From assembly GCA_035317825.1 (NCBI GenBank), contig DATHGB010000008.1, positions 1 through 33,773 of the forward strand: DNA of 33,773 nucleotides, in the 5' to 3' direction. Origin of the DNA: Candidatus Saccharimonadales bacterium. Its GTDB lineage: Bacteria; Patescibacteriota; Saccharimonadia; Saccharimonadales; Saccharimonadaceae. Positions 5,793-13,130 of the stretch are shown one piece after another. The translations under genes were made by a program, and so were the position numbers. Under the pieces are notes generated by a model, which saw nothing but the letters and a program-made list of their open reading frames with translations, had not been told where the DNA came from and searched no databases. Numbering within the stretch: position 1 is the stretch's first letter; each line of letters opens with the position of its first letter.

Positions 5793-8303
5793 TGCCGCAC
5801 GCACTGCTGCCGCGTCGCGTTCAATAAGCTCGACACGACCTTCGATTTCGCTAATACCCATAGTAATAACACGGGTTAAAGCGGGCTCGTTTAACATTGG
5901 TGTAAAGAATGTACGATACTGTTCAAGTTGCTCATTGGTGACAAGGCTGGTTGCCGCATAGCGTGGAAAATCATCGTAGCTCTTGTCGCCACCAAAGGTT
6001 TGCTTGATCCATGACCAATTATCTTGGATCCATTGCCATGCTAGTTTGCGTCCGTCGCGGTTACGAATAAGCCAGACAAACCAACGAGCAACATCTTGGT
6101 GACGGACAATATCCTCGTCTTTTATTAGCCCAAGAAGCTGCACGATCTTTAGTGGATTCTTGGTTGAGGTCAACCCAAGTACGATGTCTTGTTTAAGGTC
6201 AACCGAAGATGTCTTTTTATATTCCTCTAAAAGCGTGTCAATGATGTTCTCGTCGTTGCCGTGACGAACCACAGCGCCAATAATAAGTGAACGAAGTTCA
6301 GCATCAAGCTGGTCAAGCGGGGTATTTTGGTATAGTTTGATAGCTGTTTGAATCGTGTCGGCATCTTCACCATAAAGCATCGTCCCAATGATAGTGGCGC
6401 GCATTTTGGTGTCACTTTCAGGCTCACCTTCTTTTTCTGTCCAGCCCAGACGAGCATATTGATTGCGTGCGAGGTCGGCTGCGAATCTCCGTAGTTTCTT
6501 TTCGCTTTGGTCGTCATTTTCGACGAATTTTTTAAGCTCACCGGTAGCAAGGGAAATAATATCCCACACTGCTTCAGTGTCTTCATTTCGGTACGCATCA
6601 AGAAGCAAGATTAGTTCTGCGCTGCTTACTTCACCTCCGCGTGCGAGTAATGTCTGTTCGTTCAGTAGCTGTAGCCTATCGACGGGTGTCATAGTTCCTT
6701 CTTTAATATCTGCTACAAGACGAGCAAGTGACGTGTCGTCGTAGTGCGTAATAAAGTGAGCAGAATTACCTCCGTTAAAGCGCACAGATGCTGGCTGTCG
6801 CAGGGTAATGGTTGTCTCTTGAGCTTCCAATAGCTCTGGCATTTCATTTGATGATGCATTAAGGGGGATAGGCCAAAGTTTATCAGAGGGTACGTGAGGC
6901 CCTACGAAGAATTGTTTTTGAGCTAGGTGTACTTGCCCGTCTTTATTGGTAACGTTAAGGACAGGATACCCCGACTGGGAAATCCAGGTATTCATGAAAG
7001 CTGTAATATCTTTACCGCTGGCCTTGCCTAACGCACTCCAAAGGTCGTTACCCTCGGTGTTGCCATAGGCGTGCTTGGCAAAGTAAGCTTTTAGGCCTGT
7101 TTGAAAGGCTTCGTGACCAATATACTGCTGAAGCATGCGAAGAAGCCGGGCGCCCTTGGCATACACGATTGCACCATCAAACAATGTACTAATTTCATCC
7201 GGGTGGTTGACATCAACCTGCACGGCTTGAACGCCGTCAATGCTATCGCGGCGAAGCGACATGATGCTTTCCATCGTTGCAAAATCCAACCAGACATTCC
7301 AGCTTGGTTCGAGCGCATCTACGGCAATGTATTCCATTAAAGTTGCAAAACTCTCGTTTAACCATAGGTTGTTCCACCACTTCATAGTGACAAGGTTGCC
7401 AAACCACTGGTGAGATAGTTCGTGTGCGATGACTGTGGCTATGTAATGTTTGCTGCTGACACTGGTTGTTTTGGGATCAGCTAGAAGGGCAATTTCCCTG
7501 TATGTAATTAGTCCCCAGTTTTCCATTGCGCCGCTACTAAAATCAGGAAGAGCCACATGGTCGGATTTTGGCAAAGGATACGGCGTATCGAAATACTCGT
7601 CAAAGAAATCAATTGTTCGGGTGGCAATATCTAGGGCGAAATCAAGGCTTTCAGGTGGTTGAGCTGGAGTAGCCCAGATATTTACTTCGACGCCACTTTT
7701 CGTCGAGGCAGTCTTTCTGTGCATCTCGCCAGTAACCCAGGCAAGTAAGTACGTACTCATTTTTGGTGTGGTTTCGAAACTCGTGACTAATTTTTCGTTT
7801 TCAATATTCTGCACTTTCACCGGCATATTGCCTAGAACAGTAACATTGTCTTCGGTGGTCAGAGTCACATCAAACGTTGCTTTAGCTGCTGGTTCGTCAA
7901 TACAGGGAAAGACTTCACGCGCATGGTGACTTTCGAATTGAGTTGCAAGAAGTTCTTTTTTAACACCGTCGTGTTCAAAATAGCATGGGTAAAGTCCGTG
8001 CATTGCGTCAGTAATCGTACCGTTAAAAGCAATGACGACGATGTGTTTACCCTCTGCGATGTCTGGATGGGTAATGACAAGCTCATCATTATCTGCTTGT
8101 TTGAATTCTGCTTCTTTGCCGTCAAAAGTCACGGATTGAATCACTAGATCTTTGGCGTGAACGCTGATCTTATCAGCAGCGAGCACTGAAGCACCTTCAA
8201 GGGTGACGATGCCGTCAAATGTCCGTGCTTGCCGCTCTAGATTAAGTGAAAGTTGATAATGTTCGGGAACGAATTGGTCTACGAGTCGAGATACTGTCTG
8301 CAT
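5778..8303 (-). CDS. M1-family zinc aminopeptidase (PepN/ERAP-like)
   Basis: Removes N-terminal residues from peptides; in a host-dependent cell this probably serves amino acid scavenging (inference). 841 residues, normal for M1 enzymes. An N-terminal beta domain (1-200) is followed by the exopeptidase motif GAMEN (258-262), zinc site HELSH (294-298) with the third ligand E317 in LWLNESFA, and an Ala/Glu-rich helical ERAP1-C-like domain to the end. No signal peptide or membrane segment is seen, so it is cytoplasmic or exported by an unseen route. The start at 8303 has no Shine-Dalgarno but has an extended -10 six bases upstream. It is divergent from the nuclease gene, with overlapping promoter regions. 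Confidence 0.96.
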   Translation of the reverse strand: MQTVSRLVDQFVPEHYQLSLNLERQARTFDGIVTLEGASVLAADKISVHAKDLVIQSVTFDGKEAEFKQADNDELVITHPDIAEGKHIVVIAFNGTITDAMHGLYPCYFEHDGVKKELLATQFESHHAREVFPCIDEPAAKATFDVTLTTEDNVTVLGNMPVKVQNIENEKLVTSFETTPKMSTYLLAWVTGEMHRKTASTKSGVEVNIWATPAQPPESLDFALDIATRTIDFFDEYFDTPYPLPKSDHVALPDFSSGAMENWGLITYREIALLADPKTTSVSSKHYIATVIAHELSHQWFGNLVTMKWWNNLWLNESFATLMEYIAVDALEPSWNVWLDFATMESIMSLRRDSIDGVQAVQVDVNHPDEISTLFDGAIVYAKGARLLRMLQQYIGHEAFQTGLKAYFAKHAYGNTEGNDLWSALGKASGKDITAFMNTWISQSGYPVLNVTNKDGQVHLAQKQFFVGPHVPSDKLWPIPLNASSNEMPELLEAQETTITLRQPASVRFNGGNSAHFITHYDDTSLARLVADIKEGTMTPVDRLQLLNEQTLLARGGEVSSAELILLLDAYRNEDTEAVWDIISLATGELKKFVENDDQSEKKLRRFAADLARNQYARLGWTEKEGEPESDTKMRATIIGTMLYGEDADTIQTAIKLYQNTPLDQLDAELRSLIIGAVVRHGNDENIIDTLLEEYKKTSSVDLKQDIVLGLTSTKNPLKIVQLLGLIKDEDIVRHQDVARWFVWLIRNRDGRKLAWQWIQDNWSWIKQTFGGDKSYDDFPRYAATSLVTNEQLEQYRTFFTPMLNEPALTRVITMGISEIEGRVELIERDAAAVRAALAKL

Positions 8304-8309
8304 ACATCT

Positions 8310-8318
8310 ATTGTAACA
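8310..8318 (-). promoter_or_regulatory. Extended -10 of the aminopeptidase gene
   Basis: Minus strand TGTTACAAT, with -10 TACAAT ending 6 nt before ATG 8303. A leaderless mRNA is predicted. It is separated by only a few bases from the nuclease -10 on the other strand. Confidence 0.65.
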
Positions 8319-8320
8319 AG

Positions 8321-8326
8321 TATAAT
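8321..8326 (+). promoter_or_regulatory. -10 of the secreted nuclease gene
   Basis: Consensus TATAAT ending 6 nt before ATG 8333, without a Shine-Dalgarno. It favours ATG 8333 over the longer frame that runs back into the aminopeptidase gene. Confidence 0.65.
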
Positions 8327-8332
8327 GAGATC

Positions 8333-9031
8333 ATGAAACGCGCTTACAAGATTAGGAGGTCAATCGCAGCTATTGTCGCGCTTGCAATTGCGGTCACTGT
8401 ATTACTGACGCACCCCGACTTGTACCAACCAGCTACGACGCCCGCTACTCCTGAAATATCAAAGGCTACTGGAGAGGCAATGACTATCCTCGACCAATTA
8501 GAAGTTAAGGGCCGTGCTCCAAAAACAAACTATAGCCGCGACCAGTTTGGCGATGGATGGGAGTCAAAGCAGGGATGTGATACGCGCAACATCATTTTGC
8601 ACCGCGACCTGGTGAACACTGCAACCAATACTGAGTGTAAAATAGTGAGCGGACTATTGCACGACCCGTATACAGGTAAAGACATACCGTTTGTAAGGGG
8701 CGATACAACGAGTGATGATGTTCAGATTGATCATGTCGTGGCGCTTAGTGATGCTTGGCAGACAGGTGCGCAACAATTATCCCCACAAGAACGTGTGAAT
8801 TTTGCGAATGACCCGCTCGAGCTTTTAGCTGTTGACGGTCGAGCTAATCAACAAAAATCTGACGGTGATGCAGCAACGTGGCTGCCGTCAAATAAAGCCT
8901 TTCGATGTCAGTATGTAGCCAGACAAATTGCCATCAAGAAGAACTATCGGTTATGGGTGAAACAAGCCGAAAAAGACGCGATGATATACGTACTTGCAAC
9001 TTGTCCTGGTCAGCTGCTGCCTACAAGCTAG
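8333..9031 (+). CDS. Secreted or membrane-anchored HNH nuclease (DUF1524/GmrSD-C-like)
   Basis: 232 residues from ATG 8333. A basic start and hydrophobic segment (IAAIVALAIAVTVLLTH, 11-27) form a signal peptide or anchor, so the enzyme acts outside the membrane. The body matches the secreted HNH nucleases common in Actinobacteria: QIDHVVALSDAW (131-142) with H134, then NDPLELLAV, and ANQQKSDGDAATWLP (171-185) with N172 and K175, which complete the HNH metal site. Cysteines at 82, 102, 192 and near the end could form disulfides. DNA or RNA degradation outside the cell would fit nucleotide scavenging or DNA uptake in a reduced genome (inference). It ends against the FKBP gene, sharing the CTAG at 9028-9031. 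Confidence 0.9.
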   Translation: MKRAYKIRRSIAAIVALAIAVTVLLTHPDLYQPATTPATPEISKATGEAMTILDQLEVKGRAPKTNYSRDQFGDGWESKQGCDTRNIILHRDLVNTATNTECKIVSGLLHDPYTGKDIPFVRGDTTSDDVQIDHVVALSDAWQTGAQQLSPQERVNFANDPLELLAVDGRANQQKSDGDAATWLPSNKAFRCQYVARQIAIKKNYRLWVKQAEKDAMIYVLATCPGQLLPTS

Positions 9032-9417
9032 GCAATTGCAACAAGTTCGATATCAAATACTAAATCTGAATTTGCAGGAATGTTTGGTGCGGGCGATTGC
9101 GATCCATAGGCCATTTCGGCAGGAATTATCAAACGGCGTGTTCCACCAACTTTCATACCAGGAACGCCTTGTTGCCAGCCTTTAATTACGCCTGTTAGCG
9201 GAAAAGTGATGGGACGGCCCATATCGTGCGAGCTTTGGAAAATAGTACCATCTGAGCACAGTGCGCCAGTATAATGAGCGGTAATTGTTGCTCCTGCCGG
9301 TACTTCATCGCCAGTACCTTCGACAGTGTCTAAAATTTCTAATTGTGTTGCTGATTTAACTGGTGCAAAACCAGTTAAATTTGTGCCTTCAAGTTGGGGT
9401 TGTTTGTCAGAATCCAT
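9028..9417 (-). CDS. FKBP-type peptidyl-prolyl cis-trans isomerase
   Basis: Catalyses cis-trans isomerisation of Xaa-Pro bonds during folding. 129 residues with one FKBP domain: ITAHYTGALCSDGTIFQSS, GRPITFPLTGVIKGWQQG (binding-pocket V-I and W), GMKVGGTRRLIIPAEMAYG and NSDLVFDIELVAIA. There is no signal peptide, so it is cytoplasmic. It starts at ATG 9417, six bases after a -10, without a Shine-Dalgarno. It is convergent with the nuclease gene. Confidence 0.95.
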   Translation of the reverse strand: MDSDKQPQLEGTNLTGFAPVKSATQLEILDTVEGTGDEVPAGATITAHYTGALCSDGTIFQSSHDMGRPITFPLTGVIKGWQQGVPGMKVGGTRRLIIPAEMAYGSQSPAPNIPANSDLVFDIELVAIA

Positions 9418-9423
9418 GCTTCT

Positions 9424-9432
9424 AGTTTAGCA
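9424..9432 (-). promoter_or_regulatory. Extended -10 of the FKBP gene
   Basis: Minus strand TGCTAAACT, ending 6 nt before ATG 9417. A leaderless mRNA is predicted. Confidence 0.6.
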
Positions 9433-9451
9433 CCAAGCTGATGATGTACGG

Positions 9452-9470
9452 TAAAATAGAGGTAGGAGGT
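9452..9470 (+). promoter_or_regulatory. -10 and Shine-Dalgarno for the coiled-coil gene
   Basis: TAAAAT at 9452-9457, then a strong TAGGAGGT ribosome site before ATG 9478. This is the leadered type, in contrast to the FKBP gene on the other strand. Confidence 0.5.
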
Positions 9471-9477
9471 AATAGTA

Positions 9478-9816
9478 ATGACTGTACAAAGTTCACGACA
9501 AGATGCAAATTCGTATCGTACGAGTGCCCAGTCTAAGCGCGATGAAGCGGCACAGCATATCCAATCCGCCGCAAACAGTACCGCAGCCGGTAATGCTAAT
9601 AATGCTCAAAGCGAAAATAACCGGGCAAACCAACTCAATACGGAAGCTGCCAACTTGGAACAAAAGGCTATGCAGATTGAGCGAGAAGCTCAGAATCAAG
9701 AGCAAAAAGCCAATAAAATCGAAGAACAAAAACAGGCATTACTAAAGCAGGCAAATCAGCTCGAGGATCAGAAAAATCAAATACTCGGAAATGGCAATTC
9801 TAATCCGCTAATTTAA
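9478..9816 (+). CDS. Small Gln/Asn/Glu-rich coiled-coil protein, unknown function
   Basis: 112 residues, very rich in Gln, Asn, Ala, Glu and Lys. No signal peptide or membrane segment is present. After an Asn/Ala-rich first half, a long heptad-like stretch runs from about 55 to 105 (ANLEQKAMQIEREAQNQEQK and on), typical of an extended coiled coil. No catalytic motif or known family was recognised. The strong Shine-Dalgarno suggests good expression. It precedes the DNA glycosylase gene by 10 bases, so the two may share a transcript. Confidence 0.7.
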   Translation: MTVQSSRQDANSYRTSAQSKRDEAAQHIQSAANSTAAGNANNAQSENNRANQLNTEAANLEQKAMQIEREAQNQEQKANKIEEQKQALLKQANQLEDQKNQILGNGNSNPLI

Positions 9817-9826
9817 TAATGTAATA

Positions 9827-10399
9827 ATGCTAGAATCATTTGATTTTTTGCGAAAATCTGCCCCAAAAGCTGCCGAAAGGCTGCTGGGCTGCCAACTTGA
9901 AGCTGAGGTGAATGGCCAACGGGCAGCTGTTAGGATTGTCGAGACCGAAGCCTACGATCAGACGGACGCAGCAAGCCATAGCTATAATGGCCGGACTAAG
10001 CGGACTGATATTATGTTTGCTCCTGCCGGCCATCTATATGTATATTTCACCTATGGAATGCATTATTGCTGCAATATTGTCGTTGGCGAAGAAGGATACG
10101 GGGCGGCAGTTTTAATTCGTGCTGTCGAGCCTGTAGAGGGTGAAGATGAACTTATTAAAAACCGTGACGGCAAAGGTGGTGTTGAAATTACGAATGGGCC
10201 GGCAAAGTTATGCCAAGCACTAGGTATTAATAAACGGATGAACGGGCACGATTTATCCAAAAAACCTTTAAGATTGCTGCCTTTGCCGGCGCTAGTTGAA
10301 AAAGATATTATAACGACAACTCGTGTCGGAATTAGCAAGGCAAAAGATGTCAAATGGCGCTTCTATATCAGGGGTAATTCATATATTTCAAAAAAGTAG
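9827..10399 (+). CDS. 3-methyladenine DNA glycosylase (AAG/MPG family)
   Basis: Removes alkylated and deaminated purines in base excision repair. 190 residues, near the usual bacterial length. RIVETEAYDQTDAASHSYNG (37-56) holds the catalytic Glu (VETEAY). GRTKRTDIMFAPAGHLYVYF, YGMHYCCNIVVG and AAVLIRAVEP follow in the family order, and NGPAKLCQALGI is the conserved NGPxxLxxALGI block. The start has no Shine-Dalgarno; a weak AATAAT lies six bases upstream. It is followed by a GC-rich orphan region with its own promoter. Confidence 0.95.
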   Translation: MLESFDFLRKSAPKAAERLLGCQLEAEVNGQRAAVRIVETEAYDQTDAASHSYNGRTKRTDIMFAPAGHLYVYFTYGMHYCCNIVVGEEGYGAAVLIRAVEPVEGEDELIKNRDGKGGVEITNGPAKLCQALGINKRMNGHDLSKKPLRLLPLPALVEKDIITTTRVGISKAKDVKWRFYIRGNSYISKK

Positions 10400-10409
10400 C
10401 TGAAAAAGC

Positions 10410-10438
10410 TTGACGATGTTACATAAAAGGCGTATAAC
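10410..10438 (+). promoter_or_regulatory. Strong promoter of the 10.4-10.7 kb orphan unit
   Basis: TTGACG (10410-10415), 17 bases, TATAAC (10433-10438). The start of transcription is expected near 10445. It drives a GC-rich region with no recognised gene. Confidence 0.65.
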
Positions 10439-10497
10439 ATCTAAAGACCCCTGCACCAACCGCAGTAACAACTACGATTGCACGGAAGGATCAGTTG

Positions 10498-10641
10498 ATG
10501 AAGACGGACTTGAGGTTGCCCGCGGGTAGTTGGCTCATCAAGCAGCACGGATCGTTGCCTACGACCCGCCATCTCCGACTGGGCACATCGCCTGGAACGA
10601 CGCCCACTACGCCCACCGCGACGGGCACGAGCTCTCGCTGA
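10498..10641 (+). CDS. Possible small orphan protein in a GC-rich unit
   Basis: A 47-residue frame from ATG 10498, preceded by a GGAAGGA Shine-Dalgarno at 10484-10490 and by a good promoter. The product starts MKTDLRLPAGSWLIKQHG and ends in a Thr/Pro/Ser-rich tail. A second frame, TTG 10530 to TAA 10733 (67 residues, with HIAWNDAHYAHRDGHEL), covers the same DNA but begins right after a TAG and has no Shine-Dalgarno. Neither matches a known family. The stretch is visibly richer in G and C than its neighbours. It could instead be a structured RNA. The gap 10400-10833 holds nothing else except the hairpins and the nusA control region. Confidence 0.3.
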   Translation: MKTDLRLPAGSWLIKQHGSLPTTRHLRLGTSPGTTPTTPTATGTSSR

Positions 10642-10677
10642 TTCCTTGCACGAGGCCTACCCCATTCGGGGCGCTAC

Positions 10678-10711
10678 CCGCTCACCTCCCTGTAACTCGG
10701 GAGGTGAGCGG
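10678..10711 (+). other. 13-bp perfect hairpin ending the orphan unit
   Basis: CCGCTCACCTCCC (10678-10690) pairs fully with GGGAGGTGAGCGG (10699-10711), loop of 8. A smaller CCCC-ATTC-GGGG hairpin lies just upstream. There is no U-tract, so it is not a classical terminator; it may stabilise the 3' end of an RNA. Confidence 0.6.
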
Positions 10712-10726
10712 TGGCGAACTTAACTA

Positions 10727-10755
10727 TTGCTAAAAAAACTGACGTGAATTATAAT
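10727..10755 (+). promoter_or_regulatory. nusA promoter
   Basis: TTGCTA (10727-10732), 17 bases, consensus TATAAT (10750-10755). The start of transcription is expected near 10762, giving a leader of about 70 nt. Confidence 0.75.
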
Positions 10756-10768
10756 AATGACAGTACAT

Positions 10769-10793
10769 TTCCGGCCGGCAGGTCGGAATTTTT
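10769..10793 (+). terminator. Intrinsic terminator in the nusA leader
   Basis: TTCCGGCC (10769-10776), loop GGCA, GGTCGGAA (10781-10788, one G-U pair), then five T. It begins only about seven bases after the predicted nusA start site. It can act as an attenuator for nusA and as a terminator for the upstream orphan unit. Confidence 0.75.
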
Positions 10794-10833
10794 GTTAGAA
10801 GATGCATTAAATTTGTGAAAAGGAGAAAATAAA

Positions 10834-11967
10834 ATGGAAGACATTAACATTAAACAACTTACCCTAGCGGTTCGAACAATCGCTGAGGAAAAAAACCTAC
10901 CAGAAGAAGTAGTTCTATCTGTTATTGAACAAGCAATCGCAGCTGCATGGCGTCGAGACAACGGTGAGCGCGATCAGGAAGTTCGTGCCGAACTAAATGT
11001 TAACGACGGTACGGCAAACGTATATGTTGCTCGTGAAGTCGTTGAAGAAGTTGGTTCTGACGCTGTTGAAATTAGCCTAGAAGACGCTCAAAAAGTTAAA
11101 AAAGACGCTGTTGTTGGCGATACTATCGAAGAAAAGCACGAAGTTGTCAGCTTTGGTCGCGTAGCCGCACAAACTGCTAAACAAGTTGTGTTACAACGCC
11201 TACGCGAAGCTGAACGCGAAGTCGTCCTAGAAGAATACGAAGACAAGATCGGTACCATCGTAACCGGTACTGTCCAGCGCGTTGAACCACGCGTTGTCCG
11301 CGTTGAACTTGGTAAAGCAACTGGTATTATTCCTCAAAGCGAACAGATCCAAGGCGAATTCTACAGCATTGGTTCACGTATCAAGGTCTTCATCAAAGAT
11401 ATCGAACGTGATAACCGCGGTCCACAGCTTATTCTTAGCCGTGGTAACGAAGCATTTGTTGAATTCCTCTTCCGTCAAGAAGTTCCTGAAATGGAATCTG
11501 GCGCTGTTGAAATTAAGGCTATCGCCCGTGAAGCTGGCCGTCGTACGAAGATTGCGGTTAACAGCACTGTTCCTGGTGTTGATCCAGTCGGTACATTTGT
11601 CGGTGGTCACGGAACACGTGTTCAGGCTGTCATGAACGAAATTGGCGATCAAGAAAAGATCGACATTGTTACGTTTAGTGATAACGCCGAACAATTTATT
11701 CGTAACGCACTTAGCCCAGCCGAAGTAGCTAGGGTTGAAATCGACGAAGCCGCAAAGCGTGCAAAGGTGTTTGTGAACGAAGATCAGCAATCAATTGCAA
11801 TTGGTCGCGGTGGTCAAAACGTTCGCCTAGCAAGCCGTCTAGCTGGTTACGAACTTGATATCGAAGCGACTCAGCCTACTGCTGAAAAAACCGCAGAGCC
11901 AAAAGCTCCTAAGAAGAACATCGAAGACAGCCTATTAAGCGCCGTCGAAGAATCAACTGAAGAATAG
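10834..11967 (+). CDS. nusA: Transcription termination/antitermination factor NusA
   Basis: Binds RNA polymerase and nascent RNA and modulates pausing, termination and antitermination. 377 residues in the normal order: N-terminal polymerase-binding domain (1 to about 125), S1 domain (about 130-200, GTIVTGTVQRVEPRVVRVEL), KH1 (about 225-290, with GVDPVGTFVGGHGTRVQ) and KH2 (about 295-350, with AIGRGGQNVRLAS). A short acidic tail replaces the extra C-terminal repeats of E. coli NusA. The start has a clear AAGGAG Shine-Dalgarno. The usual rimP and infB neighbours are absent, so it is a single-gene unit with its own attenuated leader. Confidence 0.98.
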   Translation: MEDINIKQLTLAVRTIAEEKNLPEEVVLSVIEQAIAAAWRRDNGERDQEVRAELNVNDGTANVYVAREVVEEVGSDAVEISLEDAQKVKKDAVVGDTIEEKHEVVSFGRVAAQTAKQVVLQRLREAEREVVLEEYEDKIGTIVTGTVQRVEPRVVRVELGKATGIIPQSEQIQGEFYSIGSRIKVFIKDIERDNRGPQLILSRGNEAFVEFLFRQEVPEMESGAVEIKAIAREAGRRTKIAVNSTVPGVDPVGTFVGGHGTRVQAVMNEIGDQEKIDIVTFSDNAEQFIRNALSPAEVARVEIDEAAKRAKVFVNEDQQSIAIGRGGQNVRLASRLAGYELDIEATQPTAEKTAEPKAPKKNIEDSLLSAVEESTEE

Positions 11968-11981
11968 TTGATAATCTCCAT

Positions 11982-12019
11982 CTCTATTCTAAAATTCGCT
12001 TATGAAGATTAGAATAGAG
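11982..12019 (+). promoter_or_regulatory. 11-bp inverted repeat embracing the redox-pair promoter
   Basis: CTCTATTCTAA (11982-11992) and TTAGAATAGAG (12009-12019), perfect, with 16 bases between. The right arm contains the -10 TAGAAT (12010-12015), which ends 6 nt before ATG 12022. It could be an operator or the 3' hairpin of nusA. Confidence 0.55.
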
Positions 12020-12021
12020 GC

Positions 12022-12645
12022 ATGACATTAGCAAAAAAACTCCAGCTGTTTTCTTGGGCTTTAGGCATTGCCGTAGTCGTACTGGCCTTAATCGCATGGG
12101 CACAGGTGAGGCTAACGGGTAGACCACTTACGCCTTATGATTTTTTCCCAGTGCTAGGACTTTCAGCGTTTGGTTTGATGTGGACACACTACGTAGTTGG
12201 TAGCGCCAGACGTTTGACTGGCGCGCCTGCCGAAGCACTGCGACAATACCTTGCCGTCACAAGGGCAATTGTCTTTGTTTTGATCTTGCTTCATCCGGGA
12301 ATCTTTTTAGTAAGTTTGTGGATTGATGGATTTGGGCTTCCGCCCTTTAGCTACTGGGAGCTATATACGGATTTGGCTGCTCGAACGGCACTGTTGCTGG
12401 GGAGTATAAGCCTAGTTATATTTTTGGCATTCGAACTTCGCCGTAAATTTCAGTTAACCCCGTGGTGGAAATATGTAGAGTATGCCAATATAGCTGCTAT
12501 GTTTGCAATTTTGTATCACGGGCTAACACTAGGCGCCGAACTTGGCCTATTTTGGTTTAGGACAATATGGTTTGTGTACGCGCTTACGCTTGTGGCTGCC
12601 GTGGTGTATAATCAGATTGAAAAGAGGAGGGCTACACATGAATAA
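12022..12645 (+). CDS. Ferric-reductase-like / cytochrome b-type six-helix membrane protein
   Basis: 207 residues with about six membrane segments. The histidines H56 (WTHYVVG), H91 (LLHPGIFL) and H166 (LYHGLTL) sit in helices, as expected for haem ligands of the ferric reductase-like/MsrQ/YedZ transmembrane family, which carries electrons across the membrane. No FAD or NAD domain is attached. The mRNA should be leaderless, with -10 TAGAAT six bases before the start. Its last 8 bases overlap the cupredoxin gene, so the two are translationally coupled and probably form one electron-transfer module. The exact substrate is unknown. Confidence 0.75.
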   Translation: MTLAKKLQLFSWALGIAVVVLALIAWAQVRLTGRPLTPYDFFPVLGLSAFGLMWTHYVVGSARRLTGAPAEALRQYLAVTRAIVFVLILLHPGIFLVSLWIDGFGLPPFSYWELYTDLAARTALLLGSISLVIFLAFELRRKFQLTPWWKYVEYANIAAMFAILYHGLTLGAELGLFWFRTIWFVYALTLVAAVVYNQIEKRRATHE

Positions 12646-13081
12646 AAAGACAACCATCTGGATAGTCGTGCTACTAATTATCGTCGCAGGCGCTGGGGCG
12701 TGGGTATACGGTGCCACTAAATCAGCTGATACAACATCAACGGCGCATGAAGATGATCAGAGCCATGCTGCTACTGATTCTCAGAGTGACACATCAGATA
12801 CGGCAGTGACCGCTGCTACCATTACTGCTACAAATGACGGTTTTACCCCTAATACGGTGACAGTGAAAAAAGGCCAGTCAATTAAAATTGTTAATAATTC
12901 ATCATCACCAATAGAATTTTCATCGGCTGATCACCCGACCCATTTAGAAGATCCCGAGCTAAATATGGCGACGTTGAAGCCAGGCGAGTCTGGCACGGTG
13001 ACTCCTGAAAAGGTTGGCACGCATGGATATCACGATCACCTGCATGCAGATCACACGGGTTCAATTACAGTTACGGAATAA
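12638..13081 (+). CDS. Membrane-anchored cupredoxin-like protein, His-rich
   Basis: 147 residues from ATG 12638 (Shine-Dalgarno GAGGAGG); a longer frame upstream has no such site. A single N-terminal membrane segment (IWIVVLLIIVAGAGAWVYG) anchors an external Ser/Thr/Asp/His linker, then a cupredoxin fold from about residue 57 (ITATNDGFTPNTVTVKKGQ). The metal loop reads GYHDHLHADHTGSITV. The usual type-1 copper Cys is absent and His occupies its place, with a further H-P-x-H (DHPTHLED) upstream. It therefore probably binds metal through histidines rather than as a blue copper protein. It is coupled to the ferric-reductase-like gene and followed by a strong terminator. Confidence 0.8.
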   Translation: MNKKTTIWIVVLLIIVAGAGAWVYGATKSADTTSTAHEDDQSHAATDSQSDTSDTAVTAATITATNDGFTPNTVTVKKGQSIKIVNNSSSPIEFSSADHPTHLEDPELNMATLKPGESGTVTPEKVGTHGYHDHLHADHTGSITVTE

Positions 13082-13093
13082 AAATCTAAATAG

Positions 13094-13130
13094 AATTAAA
13101 ACCGCCCTCATTTGTAGGGCGGTTTTAATT
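13094..13130. terminator. Bidirectional terminator between cupredoxin and the 22-residue gene
   Basis: AATTAAAACCGCCCT (13094-13108) pairs perfectly over 15 bases with AGGGCGGTTTTAATT (13116-13130), loop of 7. A/T-rich lower arms give U-runs in both directions. Confidence 0.9.

Noticed and set aside
8246-8332. N-terminal extension of the nuclease gene
   Set aside because: It overlaps the divergent aminopeptidase start and both promoters; the signal peptide begins at ATG 8333.
10484-10500. SRP RNA-like GGAAGGA motif
   Set aside because: The surrounding bases do not form the SRP tetraloop hairpin; GGAAGGA reads as a Shine-Dalgarno.
10452-10733. Read-through of TAG joining two frames of the GC-rich unit
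   Set aside because: TAG serves as a stop throughout the window, and no suppressor evidence exists; the continuity is probably chance.
12542-12637. N-terminal extension of the cupredoxin gene
   Set aside because: It lies inside the preceding gene; ATG 12638 has a strong Shine-Dalgarno and starts the membrane anchor.
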